Source: Angiostrongylus vasorum (Eukaryota; Nematoda; Chromadorea; Rhabditida; Metastrongylidae). From it: a stretch of 64,000 bases of DNA. The notes below the pieces were generated by a model. It made no database searches. It was not told the origin of the DNA and saw only the letters and a program-made list of their open reading frames with translations. The position numbers and the translations under genes are program-made. The stretch covers positions 2,402,001-2,466,000 of the forward strand of contig JADANN010000202.1 of the NCBI GenBank assembly GCA_018806985.1, given 5' to 3'. Below are positions 43,201-56,500 of the stretch, piece after piece. The number at the start of each line of letters is the position of its first letter. Within the stretch, counting starts at the first letter, position 1.

Positions 43201-43690
43201 TTTTTCCTCTTGAAGACTTTTCCACAAGCATTTATCGGAAAAATTTTTTTGATGGATGAAGGATATGCTAAAGCATGCGAGTGAAAATATTTAATGGTGC
43301 AGGCCTTATTATTAAACATATGCACTACGATACCGTAAGATTGTCATATCGTTTTCCATTGGTCGGTGAACTAGTCGTAGGATTCACCATAGTCAAGAAA
43401 TCATTGTCATCCTGGGAAATTCCAAAGTGCAAGGCAACAGTTCTTTCACCCAACCGTAAAAGTGGCCGAATGGCTTTGCTCACGAACTGAGAACACCACT
43501 GAACAACTATCTCGGAATTCTACAGAACCTTCTAGAGGACCTGAGTTGCTCAGAAGCTGCTTAACAAGCCTGAAATATGGGAACATGACTTGGTGAAATG
43601 GAGGCGATAAAGCGCCCACGCGACAGATAATGGTGTACTATTTATCATGTATTATCGGCTATTGTGTAATCCATTCGTTCCGTGAGCTCT
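43201..43690. other. Unassigned intergenic DNA
   Basis: Between the PLE tail and a possible exon at 43697. No motif in the short plus frame at 43275-43490. Confidence 0.3.
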
Positions 43691-43693
43691 CAG

Positions 43694-43844
43694 CTCGAAT
43701 TTTTTATGGATGTCGATTTGGCGTTTTCGCTCGTCGCTCCGCCTATGTGGCAACAAATCATCTATTTTGCTTTCCAGCTGCTTTTATTTTCGTTCTGTGC
43801 ATTCATGGGATTAGGAACTATACCATATCTGGTTGTAATCAAAG
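43694..43844 (+). CDS. Possible exon encoding a membrane segment
   Basis: After an acceptor CTCTCAG the frame reads LEFFMDVDLAFSLVAPPMW, then QQIIYFAFQLLLFSFCAFMG and LGTIPYLVVIK, ending AAAG/GTAAGT (phase 1), a strong donor. It has one or two hydrophobic spans. It does not fit in phase with the first recognised MLT-10-like exon at 44491, so it could be an earlier exon with a missing link or belong to another gene. Confidence 0.4.
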
Positions 43845-44490
43845 GTAAGTTCCCTTGGCGTCACAACGTTTTGTACTCTTTTAGCAAACCTTGCACAGAT
43901 GTACATTGGTCCCAATGCATGCCTGTCAAGAGATATTTCTGTATTTCATTTTTAAACTAGCATATCCCTAACCCAGTGTAAAATATATGGATTGAAGTAA
44001 AGGTAGTGGGGTCCAATCTTTGCCAACAAGATGGAAATCTTCTTTTTTTCATGATGATGAGCTCTTAAGCTTGTGGAACTCATGAGTGGTCTTTTTTCTC
44101 CGAACTTCACGTTTTAAGTAGTGAAGATGCAGAACGATCGGGATTTCGTCTAGCAGGCGGATTATATCCACGAATGCGGTGTTAATGTTGGCAGTTCTCT
44201 TGCTTCTGTTAGAATTCTCAGAGATTTGAATTTGTTTATCAGTTTTTGAAATATTAGAACTGGAAAACTGAGCATTGAATAAGTCTGGTTGTAGAAGTTG
44301 CCGTGAAATTCCCGGCGATCGTCGAAAAAAGCCAGCCACGTCGTCATTGTATTAGCGAATACCAAAACTCTAGAAGAGAACTGAAGCTGAATACTTTTAA
44401 AACCATTTTTTTATTCAGTGTCACTTATGAGTTTTCTCTTGTCTACGTCATCATCGAAAATTGATGACATGAAACGTATCGCGATGACAG

Positions 44491-44597
44491 AAGAACAGTA
44501 CAGAAAAAGTTGAACAGCTGCACTATGGATGGTACGTGCAAGCGGTTAAAGCCCTACTTGGAGCAGTCGGAAAGGAGCTCTATATGAAAATGGACCG
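44491..44597 (+). CDS. MLT-10-like gene, first recognised exon
   Basis: KNSTEKVEQLHYGWYVQAVK then ALLGAVGKELYMKMD, ending CG/GTGAGC in phase 2. Acceptor GATGACAG. The next exon begins 2.2 kb away, beyond a PLE insertion. Confidence 0.65.
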
Positions 44598-47500
44598 GTG
44601 AGCCACACTATTCTTTTGCCCGGGGCACTATAAGCATTTCTTTTATCTCCTGGTTAGTATTTAATAACAATGATTGGCACTCTGTAGAATTTTTTTGGAA
44701 AATAAGAAATAATTAATCACTACTTAAAGGAATTCACACAACTCTCTATTAACCTTGGCATTCATCCAATAATTCTTTATACTGTTGTTGAGCAAATACG
44801 AGTTGTTATTTAATTCTTTATTCACGGAAAAGCCGACGTTTTGACAGATTTCGCCTTCCTCAGATCCTAGAGAGGTCAAGTTGACCGCAATCTACCCAGC
44901 TAAACAGAGAAAATGCTGAACCAAGATTTCAACCACATTAAAGACGGAATACCTTCTTTGCACGTTCACCGTTTCCTATGAGTTTTTCACTGAGTATTTA
45001 CCGTTGGGTGCAACCACACCGAGTTCAAATAGGTGGGTTGTGCCTCTCTCACATTAAAAGATTAGACTTAAATACTGATGAGATCATGAAGTTTGTGAGC
45101 TATTCATTCATGCGGTTCATTTTCGGATTCACGGAGTGCACCCAGAATGGTTCGAGAGTTTTTGCGCGCTGGCGTTTTTTGATTTTTGTGCAAGGATGTT
45201 CACTTCTACTTCAAAATCCTCCCCGTTATCATTCTGCGTCGTGTGCGCGCCTCGTGGAGCATTTGGTTTAAGTTTATGTTTACCGAATAGGTGTTGTTTT
45301 ACATGGACGTGGAGTGGTCTACCCGTTTCGCCAATGTATTCATCCTTACACGCTTTACAAGATATGGGATAAACCGTGCCCGAACTTTTGCAGTCACTCT
45401 GTCTACGGTTGCGGCATATTGCGTAATTTCGCGTTGTACATAGACGGTCATACAGGCTGTTGCGAAATAACTGGTGTCTTAGGGTGTCCGGTGTTATTTC
45501 AATTAGGTGCTTGGATACGTGGATGGCCCTTCCTCACTAGTTGTGCGTACCCTCAGCATAATCTGCAATTTTTTGGAGTTTTGATGGCTTAGCCAAATCG
45601 CTTCCCTGGAGTCCCGCGGTTAGCCAGGCCAAAGTTTGCCCCAGGTCGTCGCCACCACAGGCAGTCCACGCCCTTGTGCATGGGAGATTTTCCAGCACGA
45701 CTAGTCTGATATCAGGACGGTGGCTGATCCTGGCATTGGTTTACTTTTTTGCTGGGCTTCCTGATGGAAACACCCTACTCCCCTACCTTGGTAGACCCTG
45801 CCAAAGGAATGAATCCCCCGCTGTACATCGCAGCCCGAAACTCAGGAACACCTCCCAGCCACGATGAAGCGGTAGACCGTTGTGCAGGTTATATCAATTA
45901 CTGTTGCCTAATTTTCTAGACAGATCCTTCTTAAGATACGTTTTTGTAGCTGCGCTCATTTCGTTTGAAATAAAGAGTAGGATAAACGGGACCTTATTAT
46001 CGCTACAGTTGTCTCTTGGGTGCTTGGGTTTTCCTCTGCGCCTATCCCAAAGATAGATTACACTTTCGTATCCATTGGAAATGGCTATTTGCTGCATCGG
46101 TTTCCTGGGACCCTTCCCTCTGTTCTCTTCCTACGCACACGTTGGTGGCTGCTTGAGACATGTTTGTTACAAGCTACCGTTTCGTGTGAGAGGGTTGAGA
46201 GGAAAGGTAATGAACCAATATGCTTCTACTACTTGGCTTTCGGTACCATTTCGTAATGTAGCCGTTTTCGGACAGTCTAATTTGAAACGTTTAGAAATAG
46301 AACGTAGTTTTTTCAATTTTTCTTGGGTGAACCTAATGTAATACGACTGTTCGTTCAACAACTCGAATATTTGCCCATTTCCTCTTGTGTTGAGCAAATG
46401 ACAAAGCAGTCGTTTATATATCTACAGCAGAGTAATGGCCGGAGATCGATTACTGGTGCTTCCGCTCTAAACATAAATGCGACGGCAAGGCTAGGTGTCA
46501 GTTGCTGTCCCATTGTCAACGCTCTCATTAGAGCGTAGTACTTTCCGGACCATGTGAAAGGTCGGACTACTTAAAGGGTCTTAAATAAATCCGAGGACCA
46601 GATAATGAACTCATAGTGCGTTTTGATGCCGCGGCGGTTAGAGTACGGTATACAAGTAAGGCAAATGTTCGAATAAATTTATCTTTGCGTGCACAAATCA
46701 GATCTTTACGCAAGGTTGTTGTTCCATAAAACATGTTCTGCTGAACAATGATTGCAAGGCTCTTTGTCAACTATTCGATAACATAGCTTTTTTGAAGAAA
46801 TACAGTTTAGAAATAATCGACGGGCCTTTGTGGCTTGTTTGGATAGCATTGACAACGAGAATGACCTTCAACTGGGATCTCAATGCCTCGTGAAGGCGTT
46901 CGATGGAAAATTGGTATAGAAAAACTCAATATTTGTTTGCCGTTTTACAAAAATCCGATGTAAGTTGCTGAGTAAACGAAAAGGTTTCTCCTTGAGGCGT
47001 CCGAGTATGCTCGTGTTCCTTTGAAAAGCTCTCCGAGTCTCCGTCTGTTGAATGAATTCGTTCTGACCTACAATGAGAACTTTTTCTCTCTTTTTCTAAA
47101 AATCTTTTTTAAAGATTCTAACTGTAACAAAGAACATAAAGAAATTGTGGAATAGTTCATATAGTTAGCAGATATTGAAAGCAGGGAAGGATATTTTGAG
47201 TGAAGATGTCGCTCAACAAGCCTTTGTGAAAGCAATGTTTCAGCTGTCCTCCTTTCCATACGCGCTCCATTATTCTTACTACGACTTTGCCAATATTCGT
47301 GGTACAAATCCCCAGAAGAAGAAGAAAATTGCTGTGACTTCAGACGGTGGAAGCAAAGCTGCAAAGTTGAAAATGGTTATGAAAGCAGAGCTAGCGAAGA
47401 TGTCACCAGGCGATATGGGCCATCCTAAATTCAAGTTAGCTATTCGCTTTTTTGATATGATTTTCTTGTTCATTGTTATTTGAATACTGTTTCATGTTAC

Positions 47501-50500
47501 CAAAAAAATTTGGTGTAATTAGTTTTTTTTCTCTCATTTGTACGCTATTCCTTCCCTCTCATTCATTGCGCCATAGCGCAATTTTTCGTTCTTTTTTCCT
47601 ATATAACTCGTCTTCACCCATATTGTGCGGGTAACAGCAATTCCTTCACTCTCCACTGGATTTGGTTTCTTCGCATCCACCATTCTTTTTGGATTGACAG
47701 ATGGGATAGAATATGAGGATGCCTAAGGATATCTCGCCTTCTAGATGAAGGTCGTTGATTCTGGTCGACTCGGTACTCCATTATTGGAAAGCTGACCCAA
47801 TAATATCGATGTTTGATGGTCTCTAGTTGTTATAGGTTACAGTGAGCTTTCTAAGAAAGTCTGGTACTGGTTCGTCGACCCCGAAAAGATAGAAGAGTTC
47901 CTCGACCGTGCACGGTGTAGAATCAGGGTCTTAGGACATTCTCAGAGGTTTCATTATTACAGCGCTACCTGTCCTTCTGGTTTTAGAGAAGTGTAAATCT
48001 TTCTGGGATCCTTAGTAACTGGAGCAACCAGTCGATTCTTAAAATAAAGTGGCATTCGAAGTTTCATGTGGGGTTTCGAGATTTCTAGACGAAAGAACTA
48101 CTGCGAACTAACGGCACTGATAACTGCAGCCATCGCAACATTGCAGCCAACCACGTGAAGATTATAAATGGTTGGATTGCTGTCACGTTCCAGAATTTCG
48201 CTCGGATCGTGGACTACAATCTTAGCTCCCATTCATGAACCCGAGGAAATTAAAATTTTTTACATTGCAGCGGTTCGTGCGTTCCCAGGCTTCCGAAATG
48301 AACGGTGAATCAAAAAACAGGTTTAACTAATGTTTCGGAAAACTGTGCTAATTGTGTTGTGCATTTCGTTCTCGTAGTTTGTGTCTTACATTGTACTACA
48401 TCTATTTCTCTCGATTTTTCACCTTTTTTGGAGATCTTTGATTATCTCTTGCTCGACATAATCTGTATTTTTAATGGTGCTTCCTGTTTTCCTGATGCTA
48501 AAAAGAGCTTGATTCAGAACCAGGTTAAAAGGAATGCGCGATTTTCGCGATAATATACCTAGCAAGAGAAAATCAGCGACGAAACAATATAAGAGACTTA
48601 AACGCATTAACTTAAAGGGAATGATCCGACGACGACTGAAGCGGAACGTCCTTTCCCTCTACAGTACAGTGAGTCACAGTATCTCTCAATAGTTCATTAT
48701 TGACTTTTCAGAAAGGAATGAAGTCGCTACGAGTTCGTCAACTTAGTTTTTTAAGCGAAGCTTTAAAGAACCAAAAAGTTTGTTTGTCTTTTCATTGGTA
48801 CACGAACTAGTTCGAAGTTTGGACGTCTAGTCAGTTTATTGTTGAAGCCAATGTGATCGCAAAAACATTACCTAAGTGCTACAAACTGTTGTCGCAAAGA
48901 GACATTCACGGCTATGAACTGCATTTTTTTACGCCCTAAGGATACATTCGATGAGCTCGTTATTATTGTTTATCTGTGATTTTTTCCCATGACCTCCGAC
49001 AGATACGATGGATTCCGCTAAGGCCGATCATTTTGAGCTGCATTAATTCTTGGTTCCGATTATTAAAAACGCTAAATCCCATAAATGACATATACGAGTG
49101 TCGTTCACTTTAGGAAGAGGCCATCACCGAAGCGAAACGACTAGATCGCGAGAGCGGGAATTATCGTCCTGTAAATATGAAATCAGTACCGGCTCTTATT
49201 CCACGAAACACGTCTTTAGTAGGTGTGAGTGTTCATTTTCACTGGTCATCTCCGTATTAACACATAACCTTCGTCATGCATCGACCTCAATGCATTTGGT
49301 GTCGAGAAAATAGTCACATATAAGTTCAAACCAACACTACTCGGTTTGTAGTAGATAATAAATAATACATAATGGTCGTAATAGATTTTGCAGATTGGAT
49401 TAGGAACCACTAGGATTTGAAAATCTTTAACAACAAAATAAAGCTTTCATACTGTACTTCACAGCATGAAATTCTCATTTCTTGCAACTAACGAAACAAA
49501 TTTACAACGTTTTTTCATTATGAAGGATCATATTCCAAAAATGAAATCAGCTGAACGAGCGGGATTTCTTTCAACAAGACAAGACGGTGTTCCCAGTGAA
49601 TCGGTGGTGCTTGTGATTGCAGCTGTAGCGTTGGGAATTTCCAAGGTTTAATACTCAGTTTTAGTTTTTCTAGAAATTTCAGTGCTAAACAGAACTAAAG
49701 TGGGAAGAACGTTTTATCATTTATGTGATTGAGGTGTTAGAGCCGTGATCTTTCTATGAGTCGACTGAGCCGCGCTTTTCTGAATGTCTTCTAGTTATCA
49801 GAAAAATCAACATATGCCGTTACGTGTTGGTTCATTGAATTTCGTGATCCTCCACTTCATGCAGTTCTAGCTTCAAACACGTACTTGATACATGATACTT
49901 GAATGGCCCGTCCACACTGGTTGTACGGGCTCCAACATAATCTCTATTTTTCGGAAATTTGCTGGTTAGGCCATTGTGGTTCCCTGGAATCCCGAGATTA
50001 GCCTGTCTGCCCTAGGTCTTCAGGTCTTCACAACCACATGCAGCGGCAGCCCTTGTGGATCAGAGAGAGATTTGCCACTATGCGACTTTGATACCAGGAC
50101 GGTGGTAGATCCTGATATTGGTTTACTCTTAGCTAGGCTTCTTGATGGAAACGCCGGACTCCTTCTCAGCATGGGAGACTCTGCCAGGGGATGAATCCCC
50201 CATTGTACATCGCAGCCCGACATCCAGGAACAACACCCACCCACGATGAGGCGGTAAACCGTTGGAAGCTTCAAATACTAGTAGTAATGAATAACAAAAA
50301 AATAAAGCTTTCGGCGTTGATCAATCCCTGAGAGATGCGCCATTTATTCTACTTCATTAAGCACCGTTTGGCGGTGACTGAATGAATATCTGGCCTTTAC
50401 AATGACTCGCGTTGGCCTTCAAGCTAATGTTGCTATTTTCCCCAACAAGTCTGGTTGGTACCATTTTGCCGACCCCCGCGGAATGGAAGGCTTGGTGAAC

Positions 50501-53500
50501 CATGGGAGCGGGGTTCCATTCCATGTGTGCGTTGCAGGGCACCTCCGACCACTGCACCACACGCGCCCTTTTGTACTAGTAGTAGGTTATAGAAATTCTA
50601 AACAACACTGAACGTTTTAGGTAATCACCGATTTCATTGGTTCGATGTGGAGAACGGCTAGAAATCAAATGAAGATGGATAGAAAATCTCTGCACTCGTC
50701 GTACTCAAAACTCCAGCAAGTAAAATGCATTTTCCTTAAAATTCGCTGTGTTACATGCCATAATAAGGAAAGGTTGGAGTTCTACACAAGATCTAATCAT
50801 AACCATTTTTTTGAATGGGTCACTAAAAGAGGAACTCTTTTTCCAACTTATGATTGAAAGAATCTTTTTACCAGGTTCGAACAGCTTCATCATGAGATAT
50901 TCACGGCTTTACTTCATTCGAATCTAAGCGATGTACAACTTGAAAGTTTTTATGTTTTTTAGTTACAAGGGAAAATAAGGGAAGTGAAGCGAGAAAGGCA
51001 ATTCAAATACCGAATGTTGGATATGGTACTCGGCAAGGATAACGTATTTCGGAAGAAAAAAAGCTTCACCGAAAGGTGAATTCGGTGAACTGAATAAATT
51101 GAGTTCAGAAGTTTTCACCAGAGCATAGACTTAAGGATAGAACGCTCCTAAGAGTTTGAAAACATTGTTGTTAAATCTGAGACGTTAGCTCATAAGCATC
51201 TCCCCATTCCTTAGTAATTCTTCAAAAGTGAACAAATTTTTTTTAATCTCTTCAGCACGCTTTGCTAACTTTCCAGTCAGTCAATGGGAGATTTTAGACA
51301 AAGAGAGAAAGAGATCGACAGAGATGAAACACAACCGCAATGATGCTGAAGTATTTGCAAAACTTAGAACCGCAGTTGAGCTTCGAACATGCAGTCACCC
51401 TTTCTGGGAGCTCACGTGTTCGCCACTGCATCACTGAGGCCCTCTGCCTTTCTTTCAGCTTTTTTTAAACCCTAACCCTTCCATCAGCAGTCACCTCGTC
51501 AACGGAAGTGATTCTGAGAGCACAAATCGGTATTGAATCCCGTTAAGCTGATGCTACAGTCGAAATCACAATACTTAAGCTTTTTATTTCTTGCCTATTA
51601 TTTTTTCGTGGCAGGGTAGGGGGTTTACTCCCGACTCGTGAAGCTCACCTGGAGCTCCAACTTCTGCAAATATATCAGCATCATTGTGGTTGTGTTTCAG
51701 ATAATTCCCCACCATAAAAAAAATAATAGCCAGATAATGAAAAGTTAAACGTTGAGAAAGATCACTTTCAAAACCTCAATACCAACAAACCGTATCATGG
51801 ACCTGATGAATTGCCCTTCAGCTCCAGCGTTCTCTTCTACGCTGAATTATTTTGGCGGGATAAATTCGTCTGCAAATAGAAGTGACAGTAATGCTTAAAG
51901 AATAAATAGTTCAACTTCTGTCAGTCCTCTAGGGATTTGCATGCTTTGACTTCCTCAAGTATCGTTTGCTTTAACGAATATCTGTAACAAGTAACATGTC
52001 TGTAACAAACAGCGAACTCAAGTGTCCTACCTATGTATTAAGTCGGTGTTTTTATCCTCCCAGACAAATCTAGTACCAATAGACAGATTTGGATGGACGG
52101 TGAAGTTCGTTCCTCGGGGGGCGCGAGATCGAAACATTGACCACCTGCATTGCACTAACACCTCTAGCTTTACAATGTGTTGAAAAAATGCAAGAGTACC
52201 TATAACATAATCACAGCTAGAGCGATAGAACGTTGCAAATACATACTTTACGTCAATGAAGACATTTCTGAAACGGGAGCCGACCAATGTCGCTGAAGAA
52301 CGTACAATTACGTGCAAATTTCAGGGGTTCTCTCCTTTCTTAGAGCACGTAGTGGAGCATAGGATAAGGCATTCGGTCAGTTGTTAGGTAAAAAGCATAC
52401 CACTCACAAAAGTTTTCAGATTTCGTGACTTAGTTCCTGAACGAATGGTTGACGAGTCTGTTTTCGATCTGGTGGACTCTGTCTTCAGGCACACTACAGA
52501 TGTCAATCAACAGTTCCTTTCGCCGCGAATACTGCCTTTGTTACCGGACAAATATAGAGCGTCAAAGTAAGCAAGTTTCCTTCTTGTAGAACTCCTAGAC
52601 TTAATCAAAGCACACCTCTTTGTGGATAATTAATTCACGTCTAACAATGTGGTTGACTTCTACGAAATTTTCTGAGACTTCGAAGCCAACACGGAGAAAC
52701 CTACCAATAAATTATGAAGAGCGCTTAGAAGTTGTAGTAAAACATTAATCACCTGCGTTGACTGCAATCTCATTAACCGAGTGGCTCAAGGAAGTACTAG
52801 TGAAGAGTGCATTAATTCTGTAGTGACTGATAGGCGATTCCGCTGATTACGATTTTGACAAGAAAAAAACGCAACGCTTTTACAATGTCAACTTTCACTT
52901 ATGAAACGGACCATCATTTAATCTCGGTATAATCAACATGTTTTTTATACTGTTGAGCTTACACGAGGTTTATAGAGATGTTTATTCGGCTAATGTCTCG
53001 TCGTCTTCGTCTTGTCGATGGTCCACTCGTATGTATATGGCTCACTAGATATGCTCAACTGAGGAAGATCCGGTTCAATGCGAGGCGAAGACGCCACATC
53101 GAGAAGAGGAAAAACTGTGGACCATTGACAAGGATCGTCGGTCCTGATGAAGACGAACCCGTCGAAACGTTGGCCGAGGAAACATCTCTATCAACCTCGT
53201 GTAAGCTCAACGATATTAACACACGTTAACCTTTTATTTACTGCCTACAACAATTTTTTCACGGCAGGGTAACGCTTCTACTTCTTCTTCGTCACACTTT
53301 GATGTCGGTATGTAAACGGCGAAAATTATCACAGCCGGTGCTGCTCCACATCTCTTCAATCGTAAACGTACGATTCGGGTCGTTAGTTGTTCGAACGAAT
53401 CCCCTGCACCTATCTGCACCTCAAGGAAGCAAAGGTCGCTTTTGGTCCGCGATTAACCCCCCTATCCGCACCTGCGAACGTGCCATGTAGCCTTGCGACT

Positions 53501-56500
53501 AACCGGCTTGAGATCCCTGATTTGACGGAGTCCTATGGAATACAATCCTTATAGAAACAAAAAACCCTTACACAATTGTATATGAATATGGTAACACTGA
53601 CACATAGCCCATTTCTTTAATTCACCTGCAGTCAGGGCAAGCACAGAAGCCCTGGCCAGAGCTATGATGTGAGGTAACTACTAATTTGTTCGGCACCCCT
53701 CAAATGTTGAATAGCCGTGAAAACTTTTTATTGCTCAAAAAATCCTGTTTCCTTTAAGATCAAAAAGCTCAGGAAGGTACTTCGTTAGAAAAAAGGAGAC
53801 TATGAGAGTCTAACCACGCTGATTTGAGTGAATTTGAAACAGCATTTCACTTAATATATAGGGGCAGTCCAGCGAGATATCCGGTAAAGAGAAGCATTTT
53901 CTATGAAATTCTCATTGTTGGAAGGTTCAGACCTCCTTTTAACACTTGCGACCCGATTCCTAGTTTTGGGTGACAGCCGCGTCAAATTGACGCTTAATTT
54001 CACATTGTATGCGTGAGTTGATATCTCTCTCACCTCTAACAACAGCATCGTATGCATGCACAGTGCGTATCTACGATGAAATATTGTAGTGCACATGTCA
54101 GTACCAACGATCTCTCTGGGCTAGGAAATGTCATCACACCATCTTTAATAGCAACCATCCTTTGAGAAAAAACATGTTTCTTTTCGGAAATTAGTGCAGA
54201 AAATAGATTTGGGAGCAGCTGGCGCGGTAGTGGAGATTCTCTTCAATACGCATATGCTCGTGGACCGCGACTCGAGCGAAACCTTCTTCCTATCCCTCAA
54301 GAGTCTTTAAATTGGTGCCAAACTACATTGCCAAGGGTTCCTTCCGGTTCCCAAAGGCGGGGGGTCGTTTTTGGAGAAGACTTGTGAACTCCTTGAAACG
54401 GTTGCTCAGGATTATACGAAGGACTCCGTCCACGTTTTTGACTCAGCGATTCTCCCAGTACTCTCTTAAACAAAAGAGACGTAGGTTTATTAAACAAGTT
54501 TGGAATTTCTGCGCACAGCCACAGATCGCCTGAGCGAACGCCTTTTTGAAACATAACGGGTACATGTGGTGTCTAGCTGAGTTGCGCATTTCAGAGATTT
54601 AAAGGAGGGTATTAGTCATCCAGGAAAATCTACATAGATGGTTGGAAAAGCAGAGGACAGGTGAACTGGGAACTGTTAAGTCGTCTCTTAGCGGACGCAA
54701 ACATCTTTTGGAACACAGCCACCTAAACAACGATGGTCCGACGTGTTTGAATCTCTCGTTAACCGGCTGCATTTGCGGAGAAACCATTCATGGATCAGCC
54801 AAAGCCTTGAGCAGCTATGGCGCATGAACGTTATGGTTGGTAGATGTGTTGGGAGTATCAATATTGCGAAAATGGTCTACTTAAGTTTTCCAGACTTCTA
54901 CTGCTACCAGAAAACTGGAGTTGTTTCTTTTTTTTTCTTTTGAAACTGCGTTGTGGCACATCAGAACAGGTCGGCTACAAAAGAAAAAAACGTTGTTCTA
55001 AATTACATCCTGTATATTCCCATGAACTGCGCCGCATTTGTTGAGCTGAAGCGAGGTTGGTGTAAGTCGTCGTCGCTGTTGTTATTGTTGTTCGAGGACT
55101 GACGTTTCGGCGACTTCGCCTTCTTCAGATCCTGGATGTATTTTTATGCAACAATACTCTTATAATTCGGTGACACGTCTGAACTATTAATGAAGACTTA
55201 GCACACGTGTTGTTTTCACATGGCATGGCAAGTGAGACCTACCCAAGTCAAAAAAATCAGTTTGAAAAAAAAGCGCCAGGTCACGTGTGATGGTGAGGCG
55301 TTCGTCTTTGCAGTTCATCTTTGGATATTTGAAATTTATCCAAAACGCTCCAAGAGTCTTGCAGTTGCTGTTTTTGAGTCCTGGCTTAGCATCCGGGCCT
55401 ATCACTTCAAAATCATCACCAACTTGCACCAGCGACAACTCATTCCAATCTCGCAGTGGCTCAATAGAGGCAGTTGGTAAGAATACAATATATAAGCAAG
55501 TTACATACGCCTTTTCAGATCGCTACTATCACCAGATCTACTCCCGTTCTACAAAGATGATACTGATAACGCTGTACTGCCAATTCCGGAAGTGTTAGAG
55601 AAGTCTGGACTCAGTCAAAAAGACCGAATTTCTGTTCTTGAACTTATCATGGATGTTTCTGGTGGGTTGAGATACATTTTCAAGAAGTACTCAGAAAAGG
55701 CTCTCAAACTATCTCACACCGACCGATAAAGTAGCAAAGAATGGCAGTAGAATTTTTGAGAAAATGAACAAAAGACGGCAAGGTGACAAGTGCTTATAGT
55801 GACTAAATGACAAAAGAAAAGCTGTGGCAGACTTTCTCTCAGGAATTCATTCGGTTTAGGTGTAAACGATGTTGTTGAAGAAGCGATAGATCTTGTGAAC
55901 AATATGAAAAAGAGTTGGGCTCGGCACGGATCTCATGTCGATTACTTCAAAAATCGATGAAGTTTTCAAAGATCTTACCAACAGTCTTGAAGCTTCTCAA
56001 CGACGAGAACTTGCCAGACGTCAATATTCTTTTCTTACGAAGAGTCAAATGTTAAAACTGTATGGGGAGAAAGGTTTGTTTAATAGTGTGAACCTCATTT
56101 TGATGAGTTATATTGTACTTCACTCCATACTTTTTCACTATTCTTCATCAGTTTATTCTCTTTCTCGTATGTATTTCTCCTCAGTGCTCTTCTGCAACAC
56201 TATTCCGCCAAAAAGAAATATCAACGTAGTTATAACATTTACTTATTAAGAATAATATATTCGGTCTCACAGACTGTATGCACGTGTAACGCAGTAATTA
56301 CAAGTGTTGCAACAGATACACATTTAGTTCGATCTTGTGGTTTAGAATAACTAAACTACCATTGTTCAAAAGGGCGCGTGTGGCGCAGTGGTTGGAGTCA
56401 CCCTGCCAAAACACACGTGGAATCGATCCCCGCGCCCATAACCCGCCAAACCTTCCATCACTGCGGGGTCGGCAAATTGGTACCAGACTTGTGCCTGGGT

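Noticed and set aside
42937..43227. Minus-strand frame rich in Cys, Leu and Val
   Set aside because: It is the complement of the AACAACGACAAC tract of a PLE tail.
45136..45592. Plus-strand frames of up to 97 codons
   Set aside because: Antisense shadows of the minus-strand PLE nuclease and of the SINE inserted in it.
55935..56060. Third frame reading KILPTVLKLLNDENLPDVNIL in exon 11
   Set aside because: It looks protein-like, but only the frame ending FLTKSQMLKLYGEK joins in phase to the next conserved exon and matches the family.
56371..56440. Possible functional tRNA gene (7-bp acceptor stem, A and B boxes)
   Set aside because: The same head is repeated in several copies followed by one conserved non-tRNA body and a T-rich end. 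The anticodon arm does not fold cleanly, so it is a SINE head.
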